Positions 16,552 to 25,588 of a stretch of DNA of 34,146 bases are shown in pieces. Both the position numbers and the translations under genes were made by a program. Below the pieces are notes generated by a model, which was not told the DNA's origin, ran no database searches, and worked only from the letters and a program-made list of their open reading frames with translations. Each line of letters begins with the position of its first letter. Position 1 is the stretch's first letter. Origin of the DNA: Heyndrickxia coagulans DSM 1 = ATCC 7050 (GTDB lineage: Bacteria > Bacillota > Bacilli > Bacillales > Bacillaceae_C); assembly GCF_000290615.1 (NCBI RefSeq), contig NZ_ALAS01000224.1:1-34146 (forward strand), in the 5' to 3' direction.

Positions 16552-17538
16552 ATGTTGCGTCCGGTCTTATTGGGGGTATGTGCCGCCTTCTTTTTCGCGG
16601 CGACATTTGTTTTAAACCGGTCGATGGAACTGTCGGGCGGCAGCTGGATTTGGAGCGCCTCCCTCCGGTACATTTTGATGGTTCCGTTTTTGCTTGTGAT
16701 CGTGCTTGCCAGGAAAAATTTTAAAGCCTTATGGGCGGAAATGAAAAAGCATCCGGCCGGGTTGTTATTGTGGAGCTTTACCGGTTTTGTTCTTTTTTAT
16801 GCGCCGTTATGTTTTTCGGCAGCTTATGCGCCCGGATGGCTCGTGGCCGCCACCTGGCAGATCACGATTTTATCCGGTTCGCTGCTTGCCCCGTTCTTTT
16901 TTAAAACGGTGGAGACGCCAAAGGGCCTGCTAAAAATCCGGGAGCCCATCCCGTTCCGCGGCTTGCGCTGGTCGCTTGTGATTTTGCTCGGCGTTTTGAT
17001 GATGCAGCTTGAGCAGGCCGGCCGGATCAGCTTCCGGGAAATGATACTGGGTGTCCTTCCAGTCATTGTGGCGACTTTTGCTTATCCTTTGGGCAACCGG
17101 AAAATGATGGAATTGTGCGAAGGCCGGCTCGATACATTCCAGCGTGTGCTCGGCATGACGCTTGCCAGCCTGCCGTTCTGGTTTATCCTGTCATTGTACG
17201 GTTTAAAGGCGTCCGGCCCGCCGTCCGGAAACCAAATCGTGCAATCAGGCGTGGTTGCGGTCTTTTCCGGGGTGATTGCCACGGTATTGTTTTTCCGGGC
17301 AACCGATCTTGTCCGCGGTGACATGCAAAAATTATCGCTTGTGGAAGCGACCCAGTCATTGGAAGTGCTGTTTGCGCTGTTCGGGGAGATGGCCATTTTA
17401 CCGGTTGCGGCGCCATCGCTGTTGTCCCGGTTCGGCATCCTCACGGTTGCAGCCGGCATGGTGCTGCACAGCCTGATGTCACGAAAAACGGTTGCGCCGG
17501 CTGCATGGAGGATGAAAAAGTCAGAAATCAGCGGATAA
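16552..17538 (+). CDS. EamA/EmrE-type multidrug or metabolite transporter
   Basis: A 328-residue membrane protein with about ten hydrophobic segments arranged as two repeated halves, typical of the drug/metabolite transporter superfamily (EmrE-like, PF13536 type). Typical stretches are GVCAAFFFAATFVLNRSMEL near the start and FRATDLVRGDMQKLSLVEAT and QSLEVLFALFGE in the second half. ATG 16552 is chosen because AAAGGA at 16538-16543 is 8 bp upstream; an ATG at 16543 overlaps it. It lies 61 bp after the dipeptidase, perhaps in one transcript. Substrate unknown. Confidence 0.88.
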   Translation: MLRPVLLGVCAAFFFAATFVLNRSMELSGGSWIWSASLRYILMVPFLLVIVLARKNFKALWAEMKKHPAGLLLWSFTGFVLFYAPLCFSAAYAPGWLVAATWQITILSGSLLAPFFFKTVETPKGLLKIREPIPFRGLRWSLVILLGVLMMQLEQAGRISFREMILGVLPVIVATFAYPLGNRKMMELCEGRLDTFQRVLGMTLASLPFWFILSLYGLKASGPPSGNQIVQSGVVAVFSGVIATVLFFRATDLVRGDMQKLSLVEATQSLEVLFALFGEMAILPVAAPSLLSRFGILTVAAGMVLHSLMSRKTVAPAAWRMKKSEISG

Positions 17539-17561
17539 GAAAATATGGGAAAAAATGAGAC

Positions 17562-17598
17562 AAAATGAGACAGCTGTCCCGGTTTGTCTCATTTTTTT
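17562..17598 (+). terminator. Terminator after the EamA transporter
   Basis: AAAATGAGACA (17562-17572) pairs with TGTCTCATTTT (17585-17595), followed by T residues. A second copy of the left arm lies at 17552-17561, and the loop begins with the palindrome GACAGCTGTC at 17569-17578, so it may double as an activator site. Confidence 0.8.
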
Positions 17599-17640
17599 AT
17601 GTGCCGCCTGGAAGAAACGGGATGAAAGCGGGGTTTTCAG

Positions 17641-17657
17641 TTGGCACACTTCTTGCT
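17641..17657 (+). promoter_or_regulatory. Sigma-54 (SigL) promoter of the aco operon
   Basis: TTGGCACACTTCTTGCT matches the -24/-12 consensus TTGGCAC-N5-TTGCA at all but the last base, with GG at 17643-17644 and GC at 17655-17656. It lies 41 bp before acoA. The dedicated activator AcoR, which carries the sigma-54 contact motif, is encoded downstream. Confidence 0.93.
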
Positions 17658-17697
17658 TATTTACAAAGTGAAAGGTGACGATAAGGAGGATGGATAA

Positions 17698-18690
17698 ATG
17701 GAAACAGTAAAAGCGGGCGAACTGCAGATCACGAAGGAAAAAGCGCAGTGGATGTTGCAAAAAATGTTTGAAATCCGCAAGTTTGAAGACAAAGTGCATG
17801 AAGTGTTTGCGACCGGCATTTTACCGGGTTTTGTCCACTTGTATGCCGGCGAGGAAGCGGTTGCGGTCGGCGTTTGCGCCCACTTAGATGACCAGGATAT
17901 GATCACAAGCACACACCGCGGCCACGGCCACTGTATCGCGAAAGGCTGCGATTTAAAAGGGATGATGGCGGAAATTTACGGGAAAGCGACAGGCCTGTGC
18001 AAAGGAAAAGGCGGTTCCATGCATATTGCCGACCTCGACAAAGGCATGCTCGGCGCAAACGGGATTGTCGGCGGCGGGTTCCCGCTGGCTTGCGGCGCGG
18101 CATTGACAGCGAAATATAAAAAGACAAATAATGTAAGCGTTTGCTTCTTTGGGGACGGCGCAAATAACCACGGTACGTTTCACGAAGGCATCAATCTGGC
18201 AGCCGTATGGAAACTTCCGGTCATCTTTGTGGCGGAAAATAACGGCTACGGGGAAGCGACGCCATTCCATTATGCATCAAGCTGCAAAACGATTGCCGAC
18301 CGCGCCGTTGCTTACGATATTCCGGGTGTCCGTGTCGACGGGAAAGATATTGTTGCGGTGTACCAGGCGGCAAAAGAAGCGGTGGAACGCGCCCGCAACG
18401 GGGAAGGCCCGTCGCTGATCGAATGCGTGACGTACCGGAACTACGGACATTTTGAAGGGGATGCCCAGACTTATAAAGCGGAAGCAGAAAAGGCGAAGCA
18501 GCTGAATGAAAAAGATGCGATCGTCCAATTTAAAAAATTTGTGCTTGAACAAAACCTGCTCAGCGAAGCAGACATCAACAGCCTGGAACAAAAAGTGGAA
18601 CAGGAGATCGAAGAAGCCGTGAAATTCGGCGAAGACAGCCCGTATCCGGACCCTACCGAACTTTTGAAGGATGTTTATGTATCCTACTAA
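17698..18690 (+). CDS. acoA: Acetoin dehydrogenase E1 component, alpha subunit
   Basis: A 330-residue thiamine-diphosphate-dependent subunit that, with AcoB, cleaves acetoin to acetaldehyde and a two-carbon unit bound to the lipoyl arm of AcoC. Seen: MLQKMFEIRKFEDKVHEVFA, THRGHGHCIAKG, and the ThDP/Mg2+ motif FGDGANNHGTFHEGINLAAVWK split at about residues 150-171, followed by VAENN. Full length. Strong AAGGAGG at 17683-17689. First gene of the operon, under the sigma-54 promoter. Assignment as acetoin rather than pyruvate dehydrogenase rests on gene order with acoL and acoR. Confidence 0.95.
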   Translation: METVKAGELQITKEKAQWMLQKMFEIRKFEDKVHEVFATGILPGFVHLYAGEEAVAVGVCAHLDDQDMITSTHRGHGHCIAKGCDLKGMMAEIYGKATGLCKGKGGSMHIADLDKGMLGANGIVGGGFPLACGAALTAKYKKTNNVSVCFFGDGANNHGTFHEGINLAAVWKLPVIFVAENNGYGEATPFHYASSCKTIADRAVAYDIPGVRVDGKDIVAVYQAAKEAVERARNGEGPSLIECVTYRNYGHFEGDAQTYKAEAEKAKQLNEKDAIVQFKKFVLEQNLLSEADINSLEQKVEQEIEEAVKFGEDSPYPDPTELLKDVYVSY

Positions 18691-18715
18691 TCCATGAAAA
18701 AAGGAGGCTTTTCCA

Positions 18716-19744
18716 ATGGGAAGACAAATTTCTTTTTCGCAGGCCATTAACGAAGCGATGAAACTGGCGATGAGAAGAGATGAAAACGTGATTTTGATGG
18801 GGGAAGACGTTGCCGGCGGCGCGGAAGTCGACCATCTGCAGGATGAAGAAGCATGGGGCGGCGTGCTTGGCGTGACGAAAGGCCTTGTCCAGGAATTCGG
18901 CCGCGGGCGGATTCTTGATACGCCGATTACGGAAGCGGGCTATATGGGGGCTGCGATGGCTGCCGCTTCAACAGGATTGCGGCCGATTGCAGAGCTCATG
19001 TTCAACGATTTTATCGGCAGCTGTCTGGACGAAGTGCTTAACCAGGGCGCGAAATTCCGGTACATGTTTGGCGGAAAGGCGCAAGTGCCGGTGACGGTCC
19101 GGACGATGCACGGCGCCGGTTTCCGGGCGGCGGCCCAGCACTCGCAAAGCCTATATGCGCTGTTTACATCGATTCCGGGCTTAAAAGTCGCCGTGCCGTC
19201 AACGCCATATGATGCGAAAGGGCTGCTTTTGGCTGCGATCGAAGACAATGACCCGGTTATCTTTTTTGAAGATAAAACGCTTTACAACATAAAAGGGGAA
19301 GTGCCCGAAGATTACTATACGATTCCGCTCGGCAAGGCGGACACGAAACGTGAAGGAAGCGACATCACCATTGTTGCGGTCGGCAAACAGGTACAGACCG
19401 CACTTGAAGCGGCAGACCGGCTTGCCAAAGATGGCATTGAAGCGGAAGTGATTGATCCGCGCAGTTTATCGCCGCTCGATGAAGGGGCGATTCTCCAGTC
19501 GGTCGCAAAAACAAACCGGCTCGTTGTCGTCGATGAAGCGAACCCGCGGTGCAATGTGGCAACCGATATTGCGGCGCTTGTTGCCGATAAAGGATTTGAT
19601 GATCTGGATGCCCCGATCAAACGGATCACGGCACCGCACACGCCGGTTCCGTTCTCGCCGCCGCTTGAAGATTTGTATTTGCCGTCCGCCGGGAAAATTG
19701 TGCAGGCGGTATCAGAGCTCTTGGGAGAACCGGTCGGGCAATAA
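18716..19744 (+). CDS. acoB: Acetoin dehydrogenase E1 component, beta subunit
   Basis: A 342-residue transketolase-like beta subunit, the exact size of Bacillus AcoB. Pyrimidine-binding region LMGEDVAGGAEV and the cofactor-contact strand DTPITEAGYMGAAMAAASTG are present, as are NQGAKFRYMFGGKAQVPV and the C-terminal domain VVDEANPRCNVATDIAALV. AAAGGAGG lies about 10 bp before the ATG. The gap after acoA is 25 bp. It forms the E1 heterotetramer with AcoA. Confidence 0.95.
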   Translation: MGRQISFSQAINEAMKLAMRRDENVILMGEDVAGGAEVDHLQDEEAWGGVLGVTKGLVQEFGRGRILDTPITEAGYMGAAMAAASTGLRPIAELMFNDFIGSCLDEVLNQGAKFRYMFGGKAQVPVTVRTMHGAGFRAAAQHSQSLYALFTSIPGLKVAVPSTPYDAKGLLLAAIEDNDPVIFFEDKTLYNIKGEVPEDYYTIPLGKADTKREGSDITIVAVGKQVQTALEAADRLAKDGIEAEVIDPRSLSPLDEGAILQSVAKTNRLVVVDEANPRCNVATDIAALVADKGFDDLDAPIKRITAPHTPVPFSPPLEDLYLPSAGKIVQAVSELLGEPVGQ

Positions 19745-19770
19745 CAGACAGATAGAAAGGAGTGGTTGGC

Positions 19771-20979
19771 ATGCCGGTTGAAGTCATTATGCCCAAACTT
19801 GGGATGGCAATGAAAGAAGGAACCGTTTCACAGTGGAATAAAACAGAAGGAGAAGCCGTTAAAAAAGGCGACCCGATCGCCAGCATCAGTTCGGAAAAAA
19901 TAGAAATGGAAATCGAGTCCCCTGCGGACGGCAGTGTATTAAAAATCAATGTGCCGGAAGGAAAGGGAGTGCCGCCGGGAACGGTGATTTGCTATATCGG
20001 AAATCCGGATGAAGAAGTGGCGGCAACAGCAGCCCCGGTGCAGGAAGAAAAAGGCCAAAAAGAAGAAATACAGGCGGCACATCCCGCACCGCCCCCGAAA
20101 AAGCCGGGAAAAGCGCGCGTGAAAATTTCCCCGGTCGCGCGGAAAATGGCGGAAGCATCAGGCATCAAACCGGAAGATATAATAGGGACCGGCCCGGGGG
20201 GCAGGATTACAAAAGAAGATGTGGAACAGGCCATTGCGTCGGCAAAAGAAAGCCGCAAACAGGACATCCCCGTCCAGGCGGTGGCAGAAGAACCGCAGCG
20301 CATACCGGTATCCGGCATGCGCAAAGTGATCGCAGAACGCATGCATTTAAGCCTGCAATCGGCTGCACAGCTGACGATCACGATGAAAGCGGATGTCACG
20401 GAACTATTGGCGCTGCAAACGCAAGTGAAAGAGACAATTGCAAAACGGTACGGCAGCAAACTGACGATCACGGATTTTGCAGCAAGGGCTGCCATCCTTG
20501 CCCTCGAAAACCATCCGGAAATGAACAGTGCGTTTATGGATAACACCATCGTCACTTACCTGGAAATCCATTTGGGCATTGCAACGGCGGTTGAAAAAGG
20601 GCTTGTTGTCCCGGTCATCCGCCATGCCGAAAGCAAATCGCTGATCGATCTGGCAAAAGAAATCAAAGAAAAAGCAGCGGCAGCAAGAGCCGGGAAACTT
20701 CCGGCAGATGAGATGCAAGGGTCCACTTTCACCATTTCAAGCCTGGGTGCAAGCGGCGTCGAATTTTTCACGCCTATTTTGAACCCGCCGGAAGCCGGGA
20801 TATTGGGTGTCGGTGCCGTTTCGGATGAAGCTGTTTTTATCGGGGACAAAATTGAAAAACGGAGCCGGCTGCCGCTCAGCCTGACGTTTGACCACCGCGT
20901 GCTCGACGGGGCGCCGGCAGCAGCCTTCCTGCAAACGGTCAAGCAATATTTGGAAGAACCAGTTACGATGCTTTTGTAG
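19771..20979 (+). CDS. acoC: Acetoin dehydrogenase E2 component (dihydrolipoamide acetyltransferase)
   Basis: A 402-residue core subunit that transfers the acetyl group to CoA. One lipoyl domain covers residues 1-78, with the lipoylated Lys near residue 43 (SSEKIEMEIESP). A proline/alanine-rich linker follows, then the peripheral-subunit-binding domain at about 117-155 (ISPVARKMAEASGIKPEDI) and the catalytic domain, with active-site FDHRVLDGAPAAAFL near residue 375. Start ATG 19771 has AAAGGAG upstream; a GTG at 19762 lies within the ribosome site. Confidence 0.95.
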   Translation: MPVEVIMPKLGMAMKEGTVSQWNKTEGEAVKKGDPIASISSEKIEMEIESPADGSVLKINVPEGKGVPPGTVICYIGNPDEEVAATAAPVQEEKGQKEEIQAAHPAPPPKKPGKARVKISPVARKMAEASGIKPEDIIGTGPGGRITKEDVEQAIASAKESRKQDIPVQAVAEEPQRIPVSGMRKVIAERMHLSLQSAAQLTITMKADVTELLALQTQVKETIAKRYGSKLTITDFAARAAILALENHPEMNSAFMDNTIVTYLEIHLGIATAVEKGLVVPVIRHAESKSLIDLAKEIKEKAAAARAGKLPADEMQGSTFTISSLGASGVEFFTPILNPPEAGILGVGAVSDEAVFIGDKIEKRSRLPLSLTFDHRVLDGAPAAAFLQTVKQYLEEPVTMLL

Positions 20980-20995
20980 GAAAGAAGGGATCAGG

Positions 20996-22375
20996 ATGGG
21001 AACCATCGGGATTTTAGGCGGCGGGCCTGCGGGCTACGTCGCTGCCATTACAGCAGCACAGCAGGGTGCGGATGTCATTTTATTTGAACAGGCAAACTTA
21101 GGCGGCACATGCTTAAATGAAGGGTGCATGCCGACCAAGACGCTTTTGGAAAGTGCAAGGCGCTACCGGGACATCCGGGAAGCGGGCAAATTCGGGATCC
21201 GGGTGAACAAGGAAGCGGTGTCCATTGACTGGCCCGCCCTGCTTGAAAGGAAAAATGCAATCGTTTCCCGGCTTGTGCAGGGCATCCATTACTTAATGAA
21301 AAAAAACAAAATCAAAATCGTGCAGGGAAAAGCGGCATTCCAGTCACCCCATGTTGTCCTTGCAGAAACGCTGGACGGCACGGTTGAAATAAAAGCGGAC
21401 CAGTTCATCATCGCAACAGGGTCTGAACCGGCAGCCCTCCCGTTTGCGCCGTTTGACGGAAACTGGATCATCGACAGCACGCAGGCCATGTCTCTTCCCA
21501 GCGTGCCTCCATCGCTCGTGGTCATTGGCGGTGGGGTAATCGGCTGTGAGTTTGCGAGCATTTACAGCCGGCTTGGGGCAAAAGTATCGATCATAGAGAT
21601 GGCCGCGCATATTTTGCCGGGGGAAGATGCGGATATCGCGGGTATTTTAAAAGAGCAGCTTGAAAAAGACGGGGTGGATATTTATACATCGGCTGCCGTT
21701 AAAAAACTGGACCGTGACAAGAAATGTGTGCTGATTGAGCAGGGAGGGAACACGCGCGAGATTTACGGGGCGCATGTGCTGGTTGCAATCGGCCGGAAAC
21801 CGTCTGTCAACGGGATCGGACTCGAAAATGCCGAGGTGGCGTATGAAAAATCGGGCATTAAAGTCAATGAAAAGATGCAGACGAACATCCCCCATATTTA
21901 TGCCTGCGGGGATTGTATTGGCGGCATCCAGCTTGCGCATGTCGCTTTCCATGAAGGAAAAGTGGCTGCGCTCAATGCATCGGGAATCGAGGCAAGTGCG
22001 GATTATAAGGCCGTTCCCCGCTGTATTTATACGTTTCCGGAAATTGCCGCAACCGGCCTTACCGAAAAGCAGGCGAAAGAAGTGTACGGTGCTGTCCGGA
22101 TCGGCGAATATCCGTTTTCGGCAAACGGAAAGGCGATGATCAGCGGGGAACAGGCCGGGAAAGTGAAAGTCATCATCGAACCGGAATACGAAGAGGTGGT
22201 CGGCCTGTCCATTTGCGGCCCGCATGCAACCGAACTGGTCGGGCAGGGGGTATTGATGCTGAACGGGGAAATGACGGCTGATCTGCTTGAACGCTTGATT
22301 GCCGCCCATCCGACCGTCTCAGAAGCTATCCACGAAGCCGTTTTAAACGCACAGGGCCATCCGGTGCACGTATAA
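20996..22375 (+). CDS. acoL: Acetoin dehydrogenase E3 component (dihydrolipoamide dehydrogenase)
   Basis: A 459-residue FAD/NAD flavoprotein that reoxidises the dihydrolipoyl arm of AcoC. FAD loop GILGGGPAGYVAAITAAQQG is at the N-terminus, the redox-active disulfide in GGTCLNEGCMPTKTLL near residues 40-45, the NAD loop VVIGGGVIGCEFASIYSRLG in the middle, the second FAD motif HIYACGDCIGG, and the C-terminal catalytic His in AAHPTVSEAIHE. Start ATG 20996 has GAAGGGATCAGG upstream. Last gene of the operon. Confidence 0.95.
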   Translation: MGTIGILGGGPAGYVAAITAAQQGADVILFEQANLGGTCLNEGCMPTKTLLESARRYRDIREAGKFGIRVNKEAVSIDWPALLERKNAIVSRLVQGIHYLMKKNKIKIVQGKAAFQSPHVVLAETLDGTVEIKADQFIIATGSEPAALPFAPFDGNWIIDSTQAMSLPSVPPSLVVIGGGVIGCEFASIYSRLGAKVSIIEMAAHILPGEDADIAGILKEQLEKDGVDIYTSAAVKKLDRDKKCVLIEQGGNTREIYGAHVLVAIGRKPSVNGIGLENAEVAYEKSGIKVNEKMQTNIPHIYACGDCIGGIQLAHVAFHEGKVAALNASGIEASADYKAVPRCIYTFPEIAATGLTEKQAKEVYGAVRIGEYPFSANGKAMISGEQAGKVKVIIEPEYEEVVGLSICGPHATELVGQGVLMLNGEMTADLLERLIAAHPTVSEAIHEAVLNAQGHPVHV

Positions 22376-22377
22376 CC

Positions 22378-22406
22378 ATGCCCGGCAGTTTGGGACTGCC
22401 GGGCAT
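22378..22406 (+). terminator. Hairpin ending the acoABCL transcript
   Basis: ATGCCCGGCAGT (22378-22389), loop TTGGG, ACTGCCGGGCAT (22395-22406): a perfect 12-bp stem 3 bp after the acoL stop. The following sequence is AT-rich but lacks a continuous T run. Confidence 0.8.
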
Positions 22407-22418
22407 ATTCATTCTATA

Positions 22419-22448
22419 TTGAAAACGCTTTCCACATTCGATTATAAT
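22419..22448 (+). promoter_or_regulatory. acoR promoter with overlapping cre (CcpA) site
   Basis: TTGAAA (22419-22424) and TATAAT (22443-22448) with an 18-bp spacer form a sigma-A promoter. TGAAAACGCTTTCC at 22420-22433 matches the cre consensus TGWAANCGNTNWCA at all but the final base. CcpA bound here would block RNA polymerase, giving glucose repression of acoR and, through it, of the acetoin operon, as known in B. subtilis. Confidence 0.85.
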
Positions 22449-22513
22449 AGAAAAGAACATCACGACTTTCTTCCTGATGCGCAATTTTCTATGATGAGTC
22501 GGAGGGATGAAAG

Positions 22514-24346
22514 ATGGCTGTATGTTATTGGAATACGTGGAAAAAGTTTGTCCAGGAAGGGATATTGGATTCTGGGAGAATCAACAACCGGATCGCTGAA
22601 TCGTGGTACCGCTGTAAAAAACGGGATGTTAACCCCTATTTGCGGAAAGGGCAGCATATCCTGCCGGTTGAAAAACTATTGGCACACCGGGAAAGGCATA
22701 AAGATTTTTTAAATATTGCCGAACGCCATGTGAAAAAGATGGAGCCTGTGTTTCAGGAAGCCGGCATGATGGCGCTCCTGATTGATCCTTGCGGGCATGT
22801 GCTGTCCGTATCAGGAAACCGGAAAACCATTTTTGAAGCGCAAAAAATTAATTTTGTCGAAGGGGTTTGTTGGACGGAAGAGCGGGTCGGCACGAATGCG
22901 ATCGGCACTGCGCTTGAGACGGGGGAAGCCGTGATGGTGAACGGCCCTGAGCATTTTTCGGTTGCCTCCCACCAGTGGAGCTGTGCGGCTGCGCCGGTTT
23001 ACGACAGCCAAAGGAATCTTGTTGGCGTCATGGACTTAACATGCCCATATACCGAATCCCACCCTTTCATGCTCGCCATGGTTTCATCGCTCGCTTATAC
23101 AGCAGAGCAGGAAATGGTACGCCTGGCAAAAAGCCGGCATGAACGTTTCATCCAAAAGGCTGTTGAACTTTCGGACCAGTACGGGGACCGGTTACTCGCC
23201 ATTATGGATGAAGAAGGAAAAACCGTGGCGGCAAGCCGGCCGCTCCGGGAGAAATTGCCGGATTATTTTGGCAGAACGATTGAAGAATTGACCTCCCAAA
23301 CGGATACCATTGTAAACCAATCCATTCCATTGCCTTCCAGCCGGGAAAAAATCGGCACTTGTTTCTTTTTATCTGAAAATAAAAATCTTTCTGGTACCAT
23401 TCTTCCAAAAGAAAGGTTCGTCTTCCGCGGCGTCACCGGCATAAGCAAAAGTTTTCAGGAAACGTTGCGCAAAGCCCGGATTGCCTCCCTTTCTGATACC
23501 ACTTGTTTTATCACGGGCGAGACCGGGACAGGAAAGGAGCTGGTCGCACGTGCCATCCATGAAAACAGTAGCCGGAAAAACGGCCCGTTTATTGCCGTCA
23601 ATTGCGGGGCTGTGCCGAAAGAATTAATGGAAAGCGAGTTTTTCGGTTATGCCGACGGGGCGTTTACCGGCGCAAAACGGGGCGGCCATAAAGGAAAATT
23701 CGAGCAGGCCCATGGCGGAACCTTATTTCTTGACGAAGTGGCCGAGCTGCCGCCTGCCATGCAAACGGCGCTGCTCCGCGTCCTGCAGGATAGAAAAGTT
23801 GTGCCGGTCGGTGCCACAAAAGAAGTGGCTGTGGACGTCCGGATCATTGCCGCGACCCACAAGGATTTGCCGAAGCTCGTGAAACAAGGGAAGTTCCGTG
23901 AAGATTTGTTTTACCGCCTGTATGTTTTTCCCGTCCGCCTTCCTGCCTTGCGCGAAAGAAAAGAAGACTTGCCTGCTTTGATTCAGTATATCGGCAGGAA
24001 AAAAAATCAAGACTTCGAAATCCCACCGGCGGTTTTGAAAAAAATGCAGGATTATCATTGGCCCGGCAATATCCGCGAACTGATGAATGTGATCGAAAAT
24101 GTGCGGCTGCTTGCACTGGCCGGTGAAGAAGAAGCGGAACGGTATGTGGACGAATATGTTTCCGGGCAGACTGGACTTTGCGGCAAAGAAAAACAGGACG
24201 CACCGCTGACCCCGCGGGAAGCGATTGAGCGCGATATGATCCTGGAAGCTTTGAAACATACGAAAGGAAATGCGGCGGCAGCGGCGAAAATGCTGGATAT
24301 TCCGCGCAGCACATTTTACAGGAAACTGCGGAAATACGGCTTGTAA
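22514..24346 (+). CDS. acoR: Sigma-54-dependent acetoin operon activator
   Basis: A 610-residue enhancer-binding protein. An N-terminal helical region and GAF-type sensor (about 70-200, with [18 protein letters not shown]) precede an AAA+ domain: Walker A GETGTGKE near residue 335, the sigma-54 contact loop GAFTGA near 383, Walker [10 protein letters not shown] near 401 and an arginine-finger region [18 protein letters not shown] Fis-type helix-turn-helix ([20 protein letters not shown]) ends the protein. Ribosome site GGAGGG. It follows acoABCL directly and is expected to activate the sigma-54 promoter at 17641 in response to acetoin. Confidence 0.95.
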   Translation: MAVCYWNTWKKFVQEGILDSGRINNRIAESWYRCKKRDVNPYLRKGQHILPVEKLLAHRERHKDFLNIAERHVKKMEPVFQEAGMMALLIDPCGHVLSVSGNRKTIFEAQKINFVEGVCWTEERVGTNAIGTALETGEAVMVNGPEHFSVASHQWSCAAAPVYDSQRNLVGVMDLTCPYTESHPFMLAMVSSLAYTAEQEMVRLAKSRHERFIQKAVELSDQYGDRLLAIMDEEGKTVAASRPLREKLPDYFGRTIEELTSQTDTIVNQSIPLPSSREKIGTCFFLSENKNLSGTILPKERFVFRGVTGISKSFQETLRKARIASLSDTTCFITGETGTGKELVARAIHENSSRKNGPFIAVNCGAVPKELMESEFFGYADGAFTGAKRGGHKGKFEQAHGGTLFLDEVAELPPAMQTALLRVLQDRKVVPVGATKEVAVDVRIIAATHKDLPKLVKQGKFREDLFYRLYVFPVRLPALRERKEDLPALIQYIGRKKNQDFEIPPAVLKKMQDYHWPGNIRELMNVIENVRLLALAGEEEAERYVDEYVSGQTGLCGKEKQDAPLTPREAIERDMILEALKHTKGNAAAAAKMLDIPRSTFYRKLRKYGL

Positions 24347-24403
24347 CGATTGAATGCTAGGTTTCAGGGTATAGAAAAAATATCATCTTGGAACCGGGTG
24401 GTT

Positions 24404-25462
24404 ATGTTGTTGGATACAGTATGGAAAGCATTCTCGGACATTCATCTTTTTCGTTTTGCGCTGGGTACGGCAGTGCTGCTTGTTGCCGGCAAGCTGCTGA
24501 AGTGGACGGTATCGGTTGCAGCCAAAAGGAACCGCCGGCTGCAAAAAACGGTAGTGCCGGCGGTTTATTCGATTACAAACTGGGCTTGTTTATACGGTGT
24601 GCTGATGATTTTCCTGTTTGATTTCTCCAATAACAGGTGGTTGTTTTACCCGCTTTATTCCAAAGGCGGGCTTGATGTCACGCCGTTTTTGCTGATTGTC
24701 GCTTTAATGATTGTCACACTCGCGCACCGGCTTGTGAAGCTTCTGACAAAATATGTGCTTTCAACCGTTTATGACCATTACCACGTTGACCGCGGGCTCG
24801 GGTATACATTTAACCGCCTCATTTATTATACTGTCATGATTGCTGCACTTTGTATCAGCTTTACAACGGTCGGCCTTGACCTGTCCGCGCTCGGGGCGGT
24901 TTTAGGCGTAATCGGGATCGGGCTCGGCTTCGGCATGCGCAACATCGCTTCAAACTTCGTATCCGGGATCATCATTTTATTTGAACGCCCGATTGAAATC
25001 GGGGAAACGGTTGAAATCAATGAGGAAACCGGCAGAGTGGAAAAAATCAATCTCCGTGCCACGACGGTCCGGCTCGATAAAAGCGGCACGCTGATTGTCC
25101 CGAATCAATATTTTATTGAACAGGTCATTAAAAACCGGACGACGGAAAAGCCCTCTGCCTCTATCCAGGTCAGCGTCAGTTCCGGAATGGATACAAAAAA
25201 GGTGGAAAAGCTGCTGCACCAGGCTTTTGAAATAGTGAAAGAAGCAGATCACAGTCTGGCGCCGGATACGACTGCGTCTGTAAAGCTGATCCGGCTGCGG
25301 AGCCATAGCTTTGATTTTCTTGTAGAGATCCCGCTTTTGCCGGGCAGCCAGAAAGACGGGATTGAAAATGAAATGCGCCATGTGATCGTCCGGCTGTTCC
25401 GCGAAAACGGCATTGAATTTGCAAAAGAACCGATCGAACAGGTGATTTTGCGTGACAGTTGA
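24404..25462 (+). CDS. Mechanosensitive ion channel, MscS family
   Basis: A membrane channel of about 352 residues, expected to release solutes on hypo-osmotic shock. The first three-quarters holds five hydrophobic segments. The pore helix and beta domain signature is clear: GLDLSALGAVLGVIGIGLGF, then MRNIASNFVSGIIILFERPI and VEINEETGRVEKINLRATTV with VPNQYF. The start is uncertain: ATG 24404 has GGGTGG at 24396-24401, while the frame extends up to 24350. Separated from acoR by a short gap with no terminator seen, so some read-through is possible. Confidence 0.9.
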   Translation: MLLDTVWKAFSDIHLFRFALGTAVLLVAGKLLKWTVSVAAKRNRRLQKTVVPAVYSITNWACLYGVLMIFLFDFSNNRWLFYPLYSKGGLDVTPFLLIVALMIVTLAHRLVKLLTKYVLSTVYDHYHVDRGLGYTFNRLIYYTVMIAALCISFTTVGLDLSALGAVLGVIGIGLGFGMRNIASNFVSGIIILFERPIEIGETVEINEETGRVEKINLRATTVRLDKSGTLIVPNQYFIEQVIKNRTTEKPSASIQVSVSSGMDTKKVEKLLHQAFEIVKEADHSLAPDTTASVKLIRLRSHSFDFLVEIPLLPGSQKDGIENEMRHVIVRLFRENGIEFAKEPIEQVILRDS

Positions 25463-25588
25463 GGCCAACCCAAAAAAGCAGGCACTTTTTGCGCCATCTG
25501 CCTTATTGGTGGCATTACGCGTATGATTAAAAAAAGTGAAAAAATTTGCCCCCGCCCCTCCGAAAAGTTATCCTTATAGAAGGAGGGG

